From the NCBI GenBank assembly GCA_016765495.1, contig JAESPV010000026.1, positions 2,323-62,111 on the forward strand: a stretch of DNA of 59,789 nucleotides, in the 5' to 3' direction. Both the position numbers and the translations under genes were made by a program. Below the pieces are notes generated by a model. The model made no database searches. It had not been told where the DNA came from and saw only the letters and a program-made list of their open reading frames with translations. Numbering within the stretch: the first letter of the stretch is position 1; the number at the start of each line of letters is the position of its first letter. The DNA is from Desulfocapsa sp. (GTDB taxonomy: Bacteria > Desulfobacterota > Desulfobulbia > Desulfobulbales > Desulfocapsaceae). Positions 35,191 through 44,995 of this stretch are shown here, piece after piece.

Positions 35191-36414
35191 TCACAAAGCA
35201 ACCACATCTGTCATACTCAACACGGCCAATAAAATGCCGGTGACCACAAAACCGATGGCACATCCGAGACAAAGTATCATCACCGGCTCAAACAGAGACA
35301 TTAACCCTCTAACTTGTAAACGAAACTGTTCCATATGGCGTTGACCAAGCCGGAGGCATATTTTCCCAAGACCAGCTGAAGACTCACCAACTGCAACAAG
35401 CGAAACATCTTCCGGAGGAACAAGGTTACTGGCTGCCCATAGAGAATGGATGGATTGCCCTTCTTTTACATGGATTGCGGTTTGATCGAGCAAAAACGCA
35501 AGGGCAGGAACACGAGCAACCTTTGCAGCTTGCGTTAGAGAGTGATGCAAGCCTATTCCACCTTCAAGCATGGCGCCAAGAGCTGTGTAAATATCTGCCA
35601 AATCAAGATGTTGTAATGGTTTCCTGGTAAGCGGAAAGCCATGAAGAGCAAGAATAAACACATTGGAAATTACCGGTTTCAACCGTTCTTGCCATAACCA
35701 GGCAAGTAATAAGAGAGCCATGAAGAAAAGCATGATTATTTGACCAGTTTCACCGCTCAGATCCCCAAGAGAAAAAACAATTCTTGAAACCAGTGGTAGA
35801 TTAGCCAATTCATCAGGTTGAAAAACAGTTGCAAAGCGGGGTACTATAACCATCACAACAATTACAATTGCCGCAATACTCATAACAATAAGAAATGCGG
35901 GATAAGAAAGAGCTGATATCATTTCTGATTTTAAAGATTTTCGAAACTCCATATGGGCGAGAAGGCGTTTGAGAGAACTTCCTATATCTCCGACTTCCTC
36001 ACCAATGGCAATCATACTTGAATACAGTTGTGGCACCTGCCAACCGGCAGCTTCCTCCGAACCCTTAACTATGGCCTGGGAAAAGAGCTCACCCTGCTTG
36101 ACACCATCCAGAACTCTCTGCCAAAATCGCAGGGATTTTTCTTTTTGTAACGATTCCATTATGGTTTGCAATGCTATATCCAAACGCATACCGGAAGTGA
36201 GAAGATGGTATAGCTGTTCTATCGCCATGAGGAAGTCTGCTGCTGTAAAGGCTCCCTTTTTACGTTTAAGACGAACCTCCTTCACCTGCAGTAAAAGGAT
36301 TCCACGAGATTGAAGTTGTTTTTGAAACTCGGCATATTCACCGACAAACTGTCCAGTTACTTTTTCACCAGTGGCACTTCTACCTTTATATTTCAGAATT
36401 ATCTTCTCGTTCAT
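35191..36414 (-). CDS. gspF: Type II secretion inner-membrane platform protein GspF
   Basis: A 407-residue product with the T2SS/T4P F-domain layout: two similar cytoplasmic helical domains (about 65-180 and 270-370; LYHLLTSGMRLDIALQTI, DIYTALGAMLEGGIGLHHSL) and three membrane helices (about 165-190, 215-235, 375-400). A characteristic FEPVMILCLGCAIGFVVTGILL sits at the end. It anchors the ATPase and pseudopilus assembly. The ATG overlaps the gspE stop (ATGA), showing coupling. Confidence 0.94.
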   Translation of the reverse strand: MNEKIILKYKGRSATGEKVTGQFVGEYAEFQKQLQSRGILLLQVKEVRLKRKKGAFTAADFLMAIEQLYHLLTSGMRLDIALQTIMESLQKEKSLRFWQRVLDGVKQGELFSQAIVKGSEEAAGWQVPQLYSSMIAIGEEVGDIGSSLKRLLAHMEFRKSLKSEMISALSYPAFLIVMSIAAIVIVVMVIVPRFATVFQPDELANLPLVSRIVFSLGDLSGETGQIIMLFFMALLLLAWLWQERLKPVISNVFILALHGFPLTRKPLQHLDLADIYTALGAMLEGGIGLHHSLTQAAKVARVPALAFLLDQTAIHVKEGQSIHSLWAASNLVPPEDVSLVAVGESSAGLGKICLRLGQRHMEQFRLQVRGLMSLFEPVMILCLGCAIGFVVTGILLAVLSMTDVVAL

Positions 36415-38069
36415 CGGACAATTTTGGCTATCTCGTCAATTGAAGTTAAGCCTTCAGCATATTTGCACAATCCATCTTCGAGCATTGTTCGATATCCATA
36501 CATTGACGCATCGTCTTTAAGGCTTCCCTCTTCCATGGCCTGTTGTATTTTCCGATCAAACGGCACGACTTCGGCAATCACCATACGACCGAAATAACCA
36601 GTGTCATTGCATTGTTCACAACCACAGGCTTTTTGTGGGTTAAGGGATATATGCGGATATTTACTAAGCAAAGTTTCCAGATTATACGTTGAGGCAATTC
36701 CCTGATAGTGTTCGTCCGGTTTGGCGCAATACTTACACAGTAATCGTACCAGCCTCTGTGCCATTAACCCAACCACGGTTGCTTTAATCAGAAAACTCTC
36801 CACTCCCATGTCGAGTAGCCTGGTAACGGATGCCAGAGCACTGTTTGTATGCAGGGTTGAAAGAACAAGGTGACCTGTCAATGCAGATTGCACCGCAATC
36901 TTAGCAGTTTCTTTATCTCGTATTTCTCCAATCATTATAATATCAGGATCCTGACGAAGAATTGATCTGAGTGCACTGGCAAAGGTATAATCTATTTTTT
37001 CCTGAACGTGGATCTGGCTGACTCCAGCTAATTCATATTCAACAGGATCTTCAACGGTTATGATTTTTCGTTGTTCCTGATTTAATTCCGTTAGAGCCGA
37101 GTAAAGGGTTGTTGTTTTCCCGGATCCGGTTGGGCCGGTGGTAAGATAAATGCCATTGGGCCTGGCAATCAATTCCCTTATCATCTCCAAATGATCCGGG
37201 TAAAAGCCCAAACTGTCCAGAGAATAACTGATATCTTCTTTTTTTAGAATACGCAGGACAAAGCTTTCGCCAAAAGACGTTGGTACTGACGATGCCCGTA
37301 TATCAATCTCTTTCCCCGCAACTCTCAGGGATATCCGCCCATCCTGAGGTAAGCGACTTTCGGCAATATTCATTCCGGAGATAAGCTTCAATCTCGCTAT
37401 GACAGAGACTTGCAGAGAAGACGGAATCTGTTCCACCGTTTTTAACAATCCATCAGTACGAAATCTGACTCTTGGCTTATAGCGAAAAGATTCAAAATGT
37501 ATATCCGAGGCTCTTGTTTCAACAGCTTTGGAAATAATACGATTGACCAATTTTATAACAGGAGCTTCTGAAGCCAGTTCTTTCAGTTTATCCAGTTCAT
37601 CACCAAATTCAAGAGTACTGGATTGTAACGTATTATCTGAGTTGGAACCTTCAATCAACTCTGCCAGCAACTGGTCAATTTCAGATTCACTGGCAAGCAG
37701 AATAGACAAAGACGTATGGCATGTCAGTTCCACTCGGGCTATTAATTCCTGAGCAAGTGGATCTGTGGTAACCAGCTGTAAGCCATCATCGGATTGACGA
37801 CAAAGGCACATTTTAAAGGAGACAAAAAAATCTCTTGTTATACCGGTTGGCAGATATGGTTTCAGATTATTACTGTTCTTTCGATAAAGCGGGACAGAGA
37901 GTTGTGTGGACAGTGCAACAAGCAGTTGTTCCTCTGTTACTGCTCCAACATTTAACAGTATGGAGCCTAATCTACCACCGACTTTTTGCTGAATATCAAG
38001 GGCTTGTTTAATATCCTGTTGGGTACATGCCTCGTAGTTTACAAGAACCTCTCCTATCTTTTCACTCAT
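36411..38069 (-). CDS. gspE: Type II secretion assembly ATPase GspE
   Basis: A 552-residue product. The N-terminal MshEN/GspE-N domain covers residues 1-150 (GEVLVNYEACTQQDIKQAL). The ATPase core has Walker A GPTGSGKTTTLY, the Asp box, Walker B IIMIGEIRDKETA and the His box (LSTLHTNSA). The zinc-binding tetracysteine (CKYC to CEQC) lies near residues 450-495. It powers pseudopilus assembly from the cytoplasm. It is the first T2SS gene in this strand's direction. Two direct copies of TTCTCAAGTG (38073-38092) sit immediately upstream of the start and no convincing promoter was seen in the 118-base gap. Confidence 0.96.
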   Translation of the reverse strand: MSEKIGEVLVNYEACTQQDIKQALDIQQKVGGRLGSILLNVGAVTEEQLLVALSTQLSVPLYRKNSNNLKPYLPTGITRDFFVSFKMCLCRQSDDGLQLVTTDPLAQELIARVELTCHTSLSILLASESEIDQLLAELIEGSNSDNTLQSSTLEFGDELDKLKELASEAPVIKLVNRIISKAVETRASDIHFESFRYKPRVRFRTDGLLKTVEQIPSSLQVSVIARLKLISGMNIAESRLPQDGRISLRVAGKEIDIRASSVPTSFGESFVLRILKKEDISYSLDSLGFYPDHLEMIRELIARPNGIYLTTGPTGSGKTTTLYSALTELNQEQRKIITVEDPVEYELAGVSQIHVQEKIDYTFASALRSILRQDPDIIMIGEIRDKETAKIAVQSALTGHLVLSTLHTNSALASVTRLLDMGVESFLIKATVVGLMAQRLVRLLCKYCAKPDEHYQGIASTYNLETLLSKYPHISLNPQKACGCEQCNDTGYFGRMVIAEVVPFDRKIQQAMEEGSLKDDASMYGYRTMLEDGLCKYAEGLTSIDEIAKIVR

Positions 38070-38187
38070 ATCTTCTCAAGTGTTCTCAAGTGCTGAATAT
38101 ACTGCATGAATAATTTTATCCTGTACTATTGTAGTTCGGTAGGTTTCCAATCGAAATCAGCCTTTTTTATATTTACCCTTGCAGCCC

Positions 38188-40035
38188 TCATTCACGAAAT
38201 TCTTTAAACTCAGGAACAATATTCTGCAAATGGCTCTTTAGCAGCTTAATATCTCTTGAACGTGTAGCAATCTGCAAACTCTTAAATTCAGCACTCAACC
38301 AGTCCCAATCAACCTCCCTGCTTCTCGCCAGCAGAAGTTTAGGATGATCCGTTGGCTCCAGTCCTTCACTCTCATGAAGGATCTCTTCATATAGTTTTTC
38401 CCCGGGACGTAATCCTGTATAAACGATTTCGACAGCCCCCCCAGAAGATACACCAGAAAGTCTAATCATCTGCTCTGCCAAGTTTCGTATCAAAACAGGC
38501 TTCCCCATATCAAGTACAAATATTTCCCCACCTTTTCCCATGGAACCTGCCTGCAGAATAAGACCAACGGACTCAGGAATAGTCATAAAATATCGAGTAA
38601 TATCCTTATGCGTCACAGTCACCGGCCCACCACTTTCAATCTGTTTTTGAAACAGCGGCACAACCGACCCTGCAGAACCAAGAACATTACCGAATCGTGT
38701 GGTAATAAATTTCGTCTTAGAAAGGGCCGCAAGATTTTGGCAGTAAATTTCAGCAACTCGCTTAGTCGTTCCCATAATATTGGCAGGGTTAACTGCCTTA
38801 TCGGTGGAAACCATCACAAACCGATCGACAAAGTGATCAACAGCCGCATCAGCAACAACCTTAGTCCCAAAAATATTATTATTAACTCCTTCAGCCGGAT
38901 TCATCTCTACCATGGGTACATGTTTATAGGCGGCAGCATGAAAAACAACTTCCGGAGAAAATGTTTTAAAAACCCAGTTCACGCGATCAATATCCTTAAC
39001 ATCACCCAACACTGATTCGAGATTCAACTCAGGAAATTTTTCTCGTAATTCATAATCTATGCTATAAAGGTTAAATTCACCATTATCATACACTATTAAT
39101 ACCCTTGGTTCCTGATTGGCCAGCTGCCTGCAAAGCTCAGAACCGATAGAGCCACCACCACCGGTTACCAGCACTACTTTTCCCTTAAGATAACTACTAA
39201 TCGCTTTGGTGTTAAGCAATACAGGTTCTCTCCCCAGGAGATCCTCTACAGTTACTTTTCGTAAACTGTCAGCATCAACACCGCGTCCTGCCATTTCAAA
39301 AACTGACGGGAGAATCTGACATGGAACGTTGATTTGGTTACATTGGTTTACAAAACAATGTACAGTCTTCTTATCAGCAGACGGAATAGCCAGCAAAACA
39401 AGCTCAATTGACAGGGAGCGTACTAACTCCCCAAGATCTGCTTTTTTCCCCATTACCTTAATGCCGTGAATGTCTCTGTTTAATTTAGTAGTATCATCAT
39501 CAACAAATGCAATTGGCTGATATTCCACCCGCTGCAGTAAGTCTCTCACAAGTAGTTCCCCTCCACTTCCTGCCCCTACTATGAGCGTTCTTTTACCGTC
39601 CCTTGCAGATACCCTAAACTTTTGTCTTGTCAACCACCTATAGGCTATGCGAGACAATGACATTCCACCAGCAAGTAGTAATGGATACAATAAGAATACC
39701 GATCGGGGAACACCATCAAACCGCGTCACAAGAGCGCAAACGGCCGTAACAATAACAGCACCAAGACTAACGGATTTTAATATCCTGATAAGGTCGGGTA
39801 TGGAAGCAAAACGCCAAAAGCCACGATATAAATAAAAAAGCCAGAACACCACCCCGTGCACAGGCACGGAGATAAGCAACAGTGAGATGAGGGAATTGTA
39901 ATCTACCTGCGGAATAACCTCCAGATTATACCGGAACCAATACGCCAGGACGATGGCTAAAACAACCCAAACCAAATCATGTATAAAAGCTGCCCAGCGA
40001 TTAATTAAAATATATCGTATTGTCTTTTTATTCAT
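38188..40035 (-). CDS. pglF: UDP-GlcNAc 4,6-dehydratase, membrane type (PglF/WbpM/CapD family)
   Basis: A 615-residue product. About four N-terminal membrane helices (residues 15-130) are followed by a CoA-binding-like Rossmann fold (VGAGSGGE at 153-160) and a second SDR fold (VTGGGGSIGSE, near 290). Other motifs are HAAAYKHVPMVE, STDKAVNPANIMGTTKR, RFGNVLGSAGSVVPLF and GLRPGEKLYEE. It makes UDP-4-keto-6-deoxy-GlcNAc, the first step toward bacillosamine or related sugars. With the PglE-, PglD- and PglC-like genes at 43829-46226 it completes a diNAc-bacillosamine pathway. The WbpM type would instead feed QuiNAc or FucNAc. Confidence 0.92.
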   Translation of the reverse strand: MNKKTIRYILINRWAAFIHDLVWVVLAIVLAYWFRYNLEVIPQVDYNSLISLLLISVPVHGVVFWLFYLYRGFWRFASIPDLIRILKSVSLGAVIVTAVCALVTRFDGVPRSVFLLYPLLLAGGMSLSRIAYRWLTRQKFRVSARDGKRTLIVGAGSGGELLVRDLLQRVEYQPIAFVDDDTTKLNRDIHGIKVMGKKADLGELVRSLSIELVLLAIPSADKKTVHCFVNQCNQINVPCQILPSVFEMAGRGVDADSLRKVTVEDLLGREPVLLNTKAISSYLKGKVVLVTGGGGSIGSELCRQLANQEPRVLIVYDNGEFNLYSIDYELREKFPELNLESVLGDVKDIDRVNWVFKTFSPEVVFHAAAYKHVPMVEMNPAEGVNNNIFGTKVVADAAVDHFVDRFVMVSTDKAVNPANIMGTTKRVAEIYCQNLAALSKTKFITTRFGNVLGSAGSVVPLFQKQIESGGPVTVTHKDITRYFMTIPESVGLILQAGSMGKGGEIFVLDMGKPVLIRNLAEQMIRLSGVSSGGAVEIVYTGLRPGEKLYEEILHESEGLEPTDHPKLLLARSREVDWDWLSAEFKSLQIATRSRDIKLLKSHLQNIVPEFKEFRE

Positions 40036-40057
40036 TTAAAGTGACTTTTACACAGAG

Positions 40058-42481
40058 TTACGGTATTGCAACTGCAATTCCAAGATCTCGATTATCTGCC
40101 GATATTCCCATTAGTTCAGGATTCCAGGTACGACTCACATATAAGCTCAGTGCTTTCTTCCCAACAAGCAGCTTCTTATCTATGAACAAACGTTGCCAGT
40201 TTGCAGTGGAAATCACGACTGAATCCACCTCTTTTCCATCTACCTTAATCTGTACTTCAACCGGTTTTTTGATAACATCAGGATGACGAGAACGTAAATA
40301 TAATGTAGCACCATGCTGCTGCAATATGTCATCGACACGAATTGTTGCACTCTTTTCTGACCAGCGGTATTGCTGGCCAGGCTCTGCCCATCCAGGGAGT
40401 TCTCCCAACATCGTTTCCCATACAGAAAATCCAATCCCATTTTCAGGAATATCAGTCAGATATCGTGGAGCGGTGATAGCAATACCTTGTATCCGCCCCC
40501 ACTGTGCGCCAAATCTCTTTGGATTCCACGTTCTGGAAACACGTATATTCATTTTTTTTCCAACAACTAACTTTGAAAAATAATATCTCCGTTTTTTTAT
40601 TTCGCTCTTAGTAAAACGTATTTTATCAATTACTTTTCCACCGACACAAACAGTAACCAACACAGGATTTCCTATAATATCAGGATGGCGAACAATCATA
40701 TCAAATTCCATCACTCCAGCATTGGTTATTTCAACAGAACCTCTTTTTCCCATCCAGCGAATCATACCGAAAGGGGTACTAACGGGTGGGTTAAAACCAG
40801 AATACAAAACCTGCTCTAAATTGCTCGGGTCATAATACTTAATAAGTCCATATTTGCCAGCAATTTTCGACGATTGAAAGTTAGCAACATATGCTGCACC
40901 TCCCAGTAACACAAATACACAGCAGACAACGAACCATCTTTGAAAAAAGCTCAACAAACCGTCGAAGACAACAGCCCCCCTTATCGCAGTGGCATAAGCA
41001 ATACAAAGAAAAATGATATACCAGATCAGGGGATTAAATTGCATAGACTCGGCCATGCCATATAAGTGGAATGATACAATACAAAAAAGTACGGGAATAT
41101 TATCCAAAGCATTATTGACTCTAACATCAGCAATCAATACACTACAGACAATGCCAATAAGAGTAAGCCACAACAATAACCCAACAACACCACCGTTCAC
41201 CAGATGCGTAAGATACATATTATGTGGCGTTGCCCAGGATTTTATTTCTCTTCCATTTCCGGAATACATTGATTGTGGAATTTGTGATAAAATATAGGTA
41301 TGCCAGCCAAATGACTCATACCCCAATCCAAAAAATGGCGCTTCTTTTACTATTAATAACGTATCCTGAACAATTTTCAGACGATCAACAGGCTGCAGCA
41401 TCTGAGAAAACTTTATTTTTAACGTCTCAGCACTCACAACCATACCAGTTGAATTGGAGGAATCCATAAACCGGCCTTTTCCCTGACTGGCGATAATGAA
41501 TCCTGCAACTACAGATATAACAGCAACTATGAAAAAACAATTAATGGCTCTTGCGAGTAGGTGTTTTCCTTGTTTCAGATAGTATACGGTGCCCCCACCT
41601 GCTGCCAAACAAAAAGGGTAAACAAGCCAACTCGCTCGAGACCCTGAATAAACGAGTGCAATTGCGAACAAAAACATTACACCATACAATACAAGCTTCC
41701 ATTTCCGACAAATACTGTCCTGGAGAAAACTATAAAGAATAAATGGAGCTACCAGGGAAATATACATTGAAAAGCAAATAGGATGTGCAAATACAGATTG
41801 CAGTCTCCCTTCATGCCTTTGGCTTGCAGAAAAATTAAAATTCAGTATATCCCACTGATGTAATACACCAATCATCGCCGCAACAATACCAGAGATCAGC
41901 ATTCCCACGAATATTCCTTTAAGTATTCTTTTCCCATCTTTCTGACAAACTATCAGTAAAGCAGAAAAAACAAAAAGAGCCAATCGGTTAAGACTGGCAA
42001 GAGAATAGAGTGATGTCCAGTTATTTGAATACAACACATGCTCCCACCCGCTTAAGAACATTGCAGGTTGCAGCAACATCGTATAATCGCTAGTGGGAAA
42101 CAAGAATACCGAGAGGAAAGAATATAGAACATATAACAATAGAAACCGTGATACCAGCTTATCCCTAATCAGGTCAACATCTCTTTGTATGGATACAATA
42201 AGCAGTGCTATGGACTGTGCGGACAACAAAAACTCTAAAACCGATGCACCTGTATACAATGCACTCGGGACACCATACAAAGGAAAACTCAACGAAAATG
42301 CCCACAACGGGTATCTTAAATGTTTTGGGAAAGCAATTATGCCAATAAAAATTGCTAAAAACGCCACCACATATAATGACAACAGGAAGTCTACAGAGGA
42401 AAATACAATTTGCCCCCGAACCAATAGGTTGACAGCAAAGAAAAAGAATAGAAGTGTTTTGAGCCCAGCTTGTTTCTTCAT
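40058..42481 (-). CDS. O-antigen ligase/polymerase family protein with two C-terminal beta domains
   Basis: A protein of about 807 residues from ATG 42481 (a GTG at 42541 is also possible). Roughly twelve membrane helices run to about residue 540, with the Wzy_C signature APFFGLGYESFGWHTY and ATPHNMYLTHLVNGGVVG. Two similar soluble units follow, each about 100 residues. The first has MIRWMGKRGSV, RHPDIIG and SRTWNPKRFG; the second has YRWSEKSATI, RHPDVIKK and SRTWNPELMGISADNRDLGIAVA. The same unit occurs once in the ligase at 4041-6110. These may bind glycan in the periplasm (inference). Upstream is wzz, downstream pglF. Confidence 0.85.
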   Translation of the reverse strand: MKKQAGLKTLLFFFFAVNLLVRGQIVFSSVDFLLSLYVVAFLAIFIGIIAFPKHLRYPLWAFSLSFPLYGVPSALYTGASVLEFLLSAQSIALLIVSIQRDVDLIRDKLVSRFLLLYVLYSFLSVFLFPTSDYTMLLQPAMFLSGWEHVLYSNNWTSLYSLASLNRLALFVFSALLIVCQKDGKRILKGIFVGMLISGIVAAMIGVLHQWDILNFNFSASQRHEGRLQSVFAHPICFSMYISLVAPFILYSFLQDSICRKWKLVLYGVMFLFAIALVYSGSRASWLVYPFCLAAGGGTVYYLKQGKHLLARAINCFFIVAVISVVAGFIIASQGKGRFMDSSNSTGMVVSAETLKIKFSQMLQPVDRLKIVQDTLLIVKEAPFFGLGYESFGWHTYILSQIPQSMYSGNGREIKSWATPHNMYLTHLVNGGVVGLLLWLTLIGIVCSVLIADVRVNNALDNIPVLFCIVSFHLYGMAESMQFNPLIWYIIFLCIAYATAIRGAVVFDGLLSFFQRWFVVCCVFVLLGGAAYVANFQSSKIAGKYGLIKYYDPSNLEQVLYSGFNPPVSTPFGMIRWMGKRGSVEITNAGVMEFDMIVRHPDIIGNPVLVTVCVGGKVIDKIRFTKSEIKKRRYYFSKLVVGKKMNIRVSRTWNPKRFGAQWGRIQGIAITAPRYLTDIPENGIGFSVWETMLGELPGWAEPGQQYRWSEKSATIRVDDILQQHGATLYLRSRHPDVIKKPVEVQIKVDGKEVDSVVISTANWQRLFIDKKLLVGKKALSLYVSRTWNPELMGISADNRDLGIAVAIP

Positions 42482-42646
42482 TGGTACGCAAATTGCGCTT
42501 GATAGTGCAGCTAAAGAACGTACACAAACTATTGACTGCACTATCGGATATGTCTCAAGCTCTTAAGTCAACGGAGCCATTTTAATTGCTTCTGGTCTAG
42601 TTCCAGAAAATGACTAATAATTTCTCTATTTTCACCATCGCTTATT

Positions 42647-43825
42647 TCAAGCTTGCAAGCTACGATCAGTATTTTTCACCTTTTCGTTTGCCGATGTTTG
42701 CCAGTTTTTAATAAGAACAGCAAACAAAGCCATCAAACAACCCAACAGAAAGCCTATCACGATTATCAACTTACGATTCGGTTTAACAGACTCACCACTC
42801 ACAAAAGCGAATTGGTCAATAGACGCAGCGTTGATTCCAGCTTTCTCTACATCCAAATGCGAAAGATATTTCATACGTTGCTGGAGATTACGGAGATTAG
42901 AAATAAAAGGATCATCATTTTTACGCTGTTGCAAAACACTCAACCCAGCCTGCAATGCTTTGCTGCCGCGCAGGTATAAGGGGGAATCTCCAGGATCCAA
43001 TGTTATATCCATTTTTTTTGCAAGTTTACTATATGGAACAAATGAAATACTCACTTGATCTGTCATCCCAAGGGAATCTGCAACCAATACCGCTTCCTTG
43101 TATTGTTCGATCAAATCCAACCGACGGGATTTCTCAACATCTCGCAAGCTATTTATTTGTCTACTGATTCCTTCTATCTGAAGTTGCGCCTTTGTGGTAA
43201 TACCATTTATTATTGATTCAATAGTGTATTTGTCCACATAAACAACATACTTATTTAACCATTCAACAATCAGTTTTTCATCACCTCCTTCCAAGGTAAT
43301 TACAACTGTCTCCAACTCATTCTTATTTTGATACCTTAAATCATCTATCGCAATTTTATCACTGAATTTTTTATGAAAAACTTCCAAAAAGTTTACCTCA
43401 TTATCACCTTCGTCTTTCCAATAATCCAGTAGGTTATTCTCTTTAAAAAAATTATGCTGTAATTGTTTGCTGCTGAGGAATCTAATAAATTTATCATAAA
43501 GATTTTCCTCTTGGATTACATAAAAATAATTCCCAAAATCATTTTCCTTCTTACTCGTTTCCATGTCAAAAATGTTTAATTGTTCAACATCTTTGATCGA
43601 AGGGGGGGTGATAACAACCTCTGCTCGGTATACCTTGGGCAGCAGAAGTGCAAACGATACTGTTGCTAAAGATACAAAAAACACTACTCCAATCATCAGC
43701 CATCGATATCTTTTGAAAATCGCTATAATTTCGTATAAATCAATTTCATTCGCTACCGCCAAATGTGCAGGTGATGTTCCTGACTCATGTGCATTTACGG
43801 ATTCCAATTTATTCATCTTTATCAT
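42647..43825 (-). CDS. wzz: Wzz-type polysaccharide chain-length regulator
   Basis: A 392-residue product with two membrane helices: near residues 35-57 (WLMIGVVFFVSLATVSFALLL) and near 350-372, the latter preceded by the family hallmark ESVKPNRKLIIVIGFLLG. Between them are a periplasmic alpha/beta base and long helices (IEGISRQINSLRDVEKSRR). It has no cytoplasmic tyrosine-kinase domain, so it is Wzz rather than Wzc. It sets chain length for Wzy-made polymer. It starts 3 bases past the aminotransferase stop, with alternative ATG codons at residues 1 and 4. Confidence 0.9.
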   Translation of the reverse strand: MIKMNKLESVNAHESGTSPAHLAVANEIDLYEIIAIFKRYRWLMIGVVFFVSLATVSFALLLPKVYRAEVVITPPSIKDVEQLNIFDMETSKKENDFGNYFYVIQEENLYDKFIRFLSSKQLQHNFFKENNLLDYWKDEGDNEVNFLEVFHKKFSDKIAIDDLRYQNKNELETVVITLEGGDEKLIVEWLNKYVVYVDKYTIESIINGITTKAQLQIEGISRQINSLRDVEKSRRLDLIEQYKEAVLVADSLGMTDQVSISFVPYSKLAKKMDITLDPGDSPLYLRGSKALQAGLSVLQQRKNDDPFISNLRNLQQRMKYLSHLDVEKAGINAASIDQFAFVSGESVKPNRKLIIVIGFLLGCLMALFAVLIKNWQTSANEKVKNTDRSLQA

Positions 43826-43828
43826 CTT

Positions 43829-44953
43829 TCATATGATTTTCACGATACAGTTAACAACTCGTTCAATATCACCATCTGACATATTTGTCCCTGAGGGCAG
43901 ACACAAACCATTTGAAAATATACGTTCTGCTACACAACCTTTTATCACATGGGTGTTTGCAAATACCGGTTGCATGTGCATTGGTTTCCAAACTGGACGG
44001 GTTTCTATATTTTCCTTTTCAAGGGCAGATCGAACTTCCTCTGGTGTTGCCGAAACTATTTTAGGATCCAGCTGTATTACCGTTAACCAACAATTTGTTC
44101 TTCCATAACTCGGGGCGGGCATAAAAGAAAGACCTGATACCTCTGCCAACAACTTACGATAGCTCCGATTAATCGCCCGCTTACGGATAACACGCTCATC
44201 AAGAACCTTTAATTGCCCCACCCCTATGGCAGCCAAGACATTACTCATTCGATAGTTAAACCCAAGTTCACTGTGTTGGTAATATGGAAAATCATCCCGT
44301 GCCTGAGTTGATAATTTCCTGGCGTGCTCAATCAACTCTTTATCTTCAGAAGCCAACACCCCACCACCTGAAGTAGTAATTATTTTATTGCCGTTAAAAG
44401 AGTAAATACTGGCATAAGCTCCATATCCTGCAGGCTTATTTTTATATTCAGCCCCTAAGGATTCAGCAGAATCAACAATAACTGGAACTCCATATTTATC
44501 ACAAACACCTTTAATCCGATCCAGATCAACACACTGTCCGTACAGGTCTGTTGCAATTACCGCCTTTACATTTTTCCCTGTAAGACGACATTCTTCAAGA
44601 CCCTCTTCCAGACGATCAGGATTCATATTCCAACTTTCAGATTCCGCATCAATAAAAATTAAGTTTCCTCCTTCGTATATTACCGGAGCAACACTACCTA
44701 TAAAATTCAAAGTCGATGCCAGGACGACATCACCAGATTGCAGTCCAAGGTGCCTGAGGATAAGATGTATAGCAGCAGTGCCACTACTAACCGCAAGGGT
44801 ATTGGATATATTTACATACTCGGCCATTGCTTTTTCAAATGTACCAAGCATAGGTCCTACCGGGGCAATATAATTAGAATCAAAAACCTCTTTCACCAAG
44901 TCTAGTTCTGTATTACCAATATGAGGAGGTGATAAAAATATTCTTTCAGGCAC
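43829..44953 (-). CDS. DegT/DnrJ/EryC1 aminotransferase (PglE-like UDP-4-keto sugar aminotransferase)
   Basis: A 374-residue PLP enzyme. The PLP lysine lies in SFNGNKIITTSGGGVL. Other motifs are ASTLNFIGSVAPVIYEGG, DSAESLGAEYKNKPAG, NYRMSNVLAAIGVGQL and TRPVWKPMHMQPVF. GNK-ITT is typical of enzymes that aminate UDP-4-keto-6-deoxy-GlcNAc (PglE/PseC-like). Its neighbours are a NeuD/PglD acetyltransferase and a PglC-type transferase, which supports UDP-4-amino-4,6-dideoxy-GlcNAc as product. Exact stereochemistry (bacillosamine or another 4-amino sugar) cannot be determined here. Confidence 0.9.
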   Translation of the reverse strand: MPERIFLSPPHIGNTELDLVKEVFDSNYIAPVGPMLGTFEKAMAEYVNISNTLAVSSGTAAIHLILRHLGLQSGDVVLASTLNFIGSVAPVIYEGGNLIFIDAESESWNMNPDRLEEGLEECRLTGKNVKAVIATDLYGQCVDLDRIKGVCDKYGVPVIVDSAESLGAEYKNKPAGYGAYASIYSFNGNKIITTSGGGVLASEDKELIEHARKLSTQARDDFPYYQHSELGFNYRMSNVLAAIGVGQLKVLDERVIRKRAINRSYRKLLAEVSGLSFMPAPSYGRTNCWLTVIQLDPKIVSATPEEVRSALEKENIETRPVWKPMHMQPVFANTHVIKGCVAERIFSNGLCLPSGTNMSDGDIERVVNCIVKII

Positions 44954-44995
44954 AATGATACTCCAAATATATTACTCATACGTATATAATTATAA

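Noticed and set aside
41065..41100. GATACAATACAAAAAAGTAC resembles the terminal repeat of the MITE-like elements.
   Set aside because: It lies in the coding frame of the O-antigen ligase gene, has no partner inverted repeat nearby, and encodes ordinary membrane residues.
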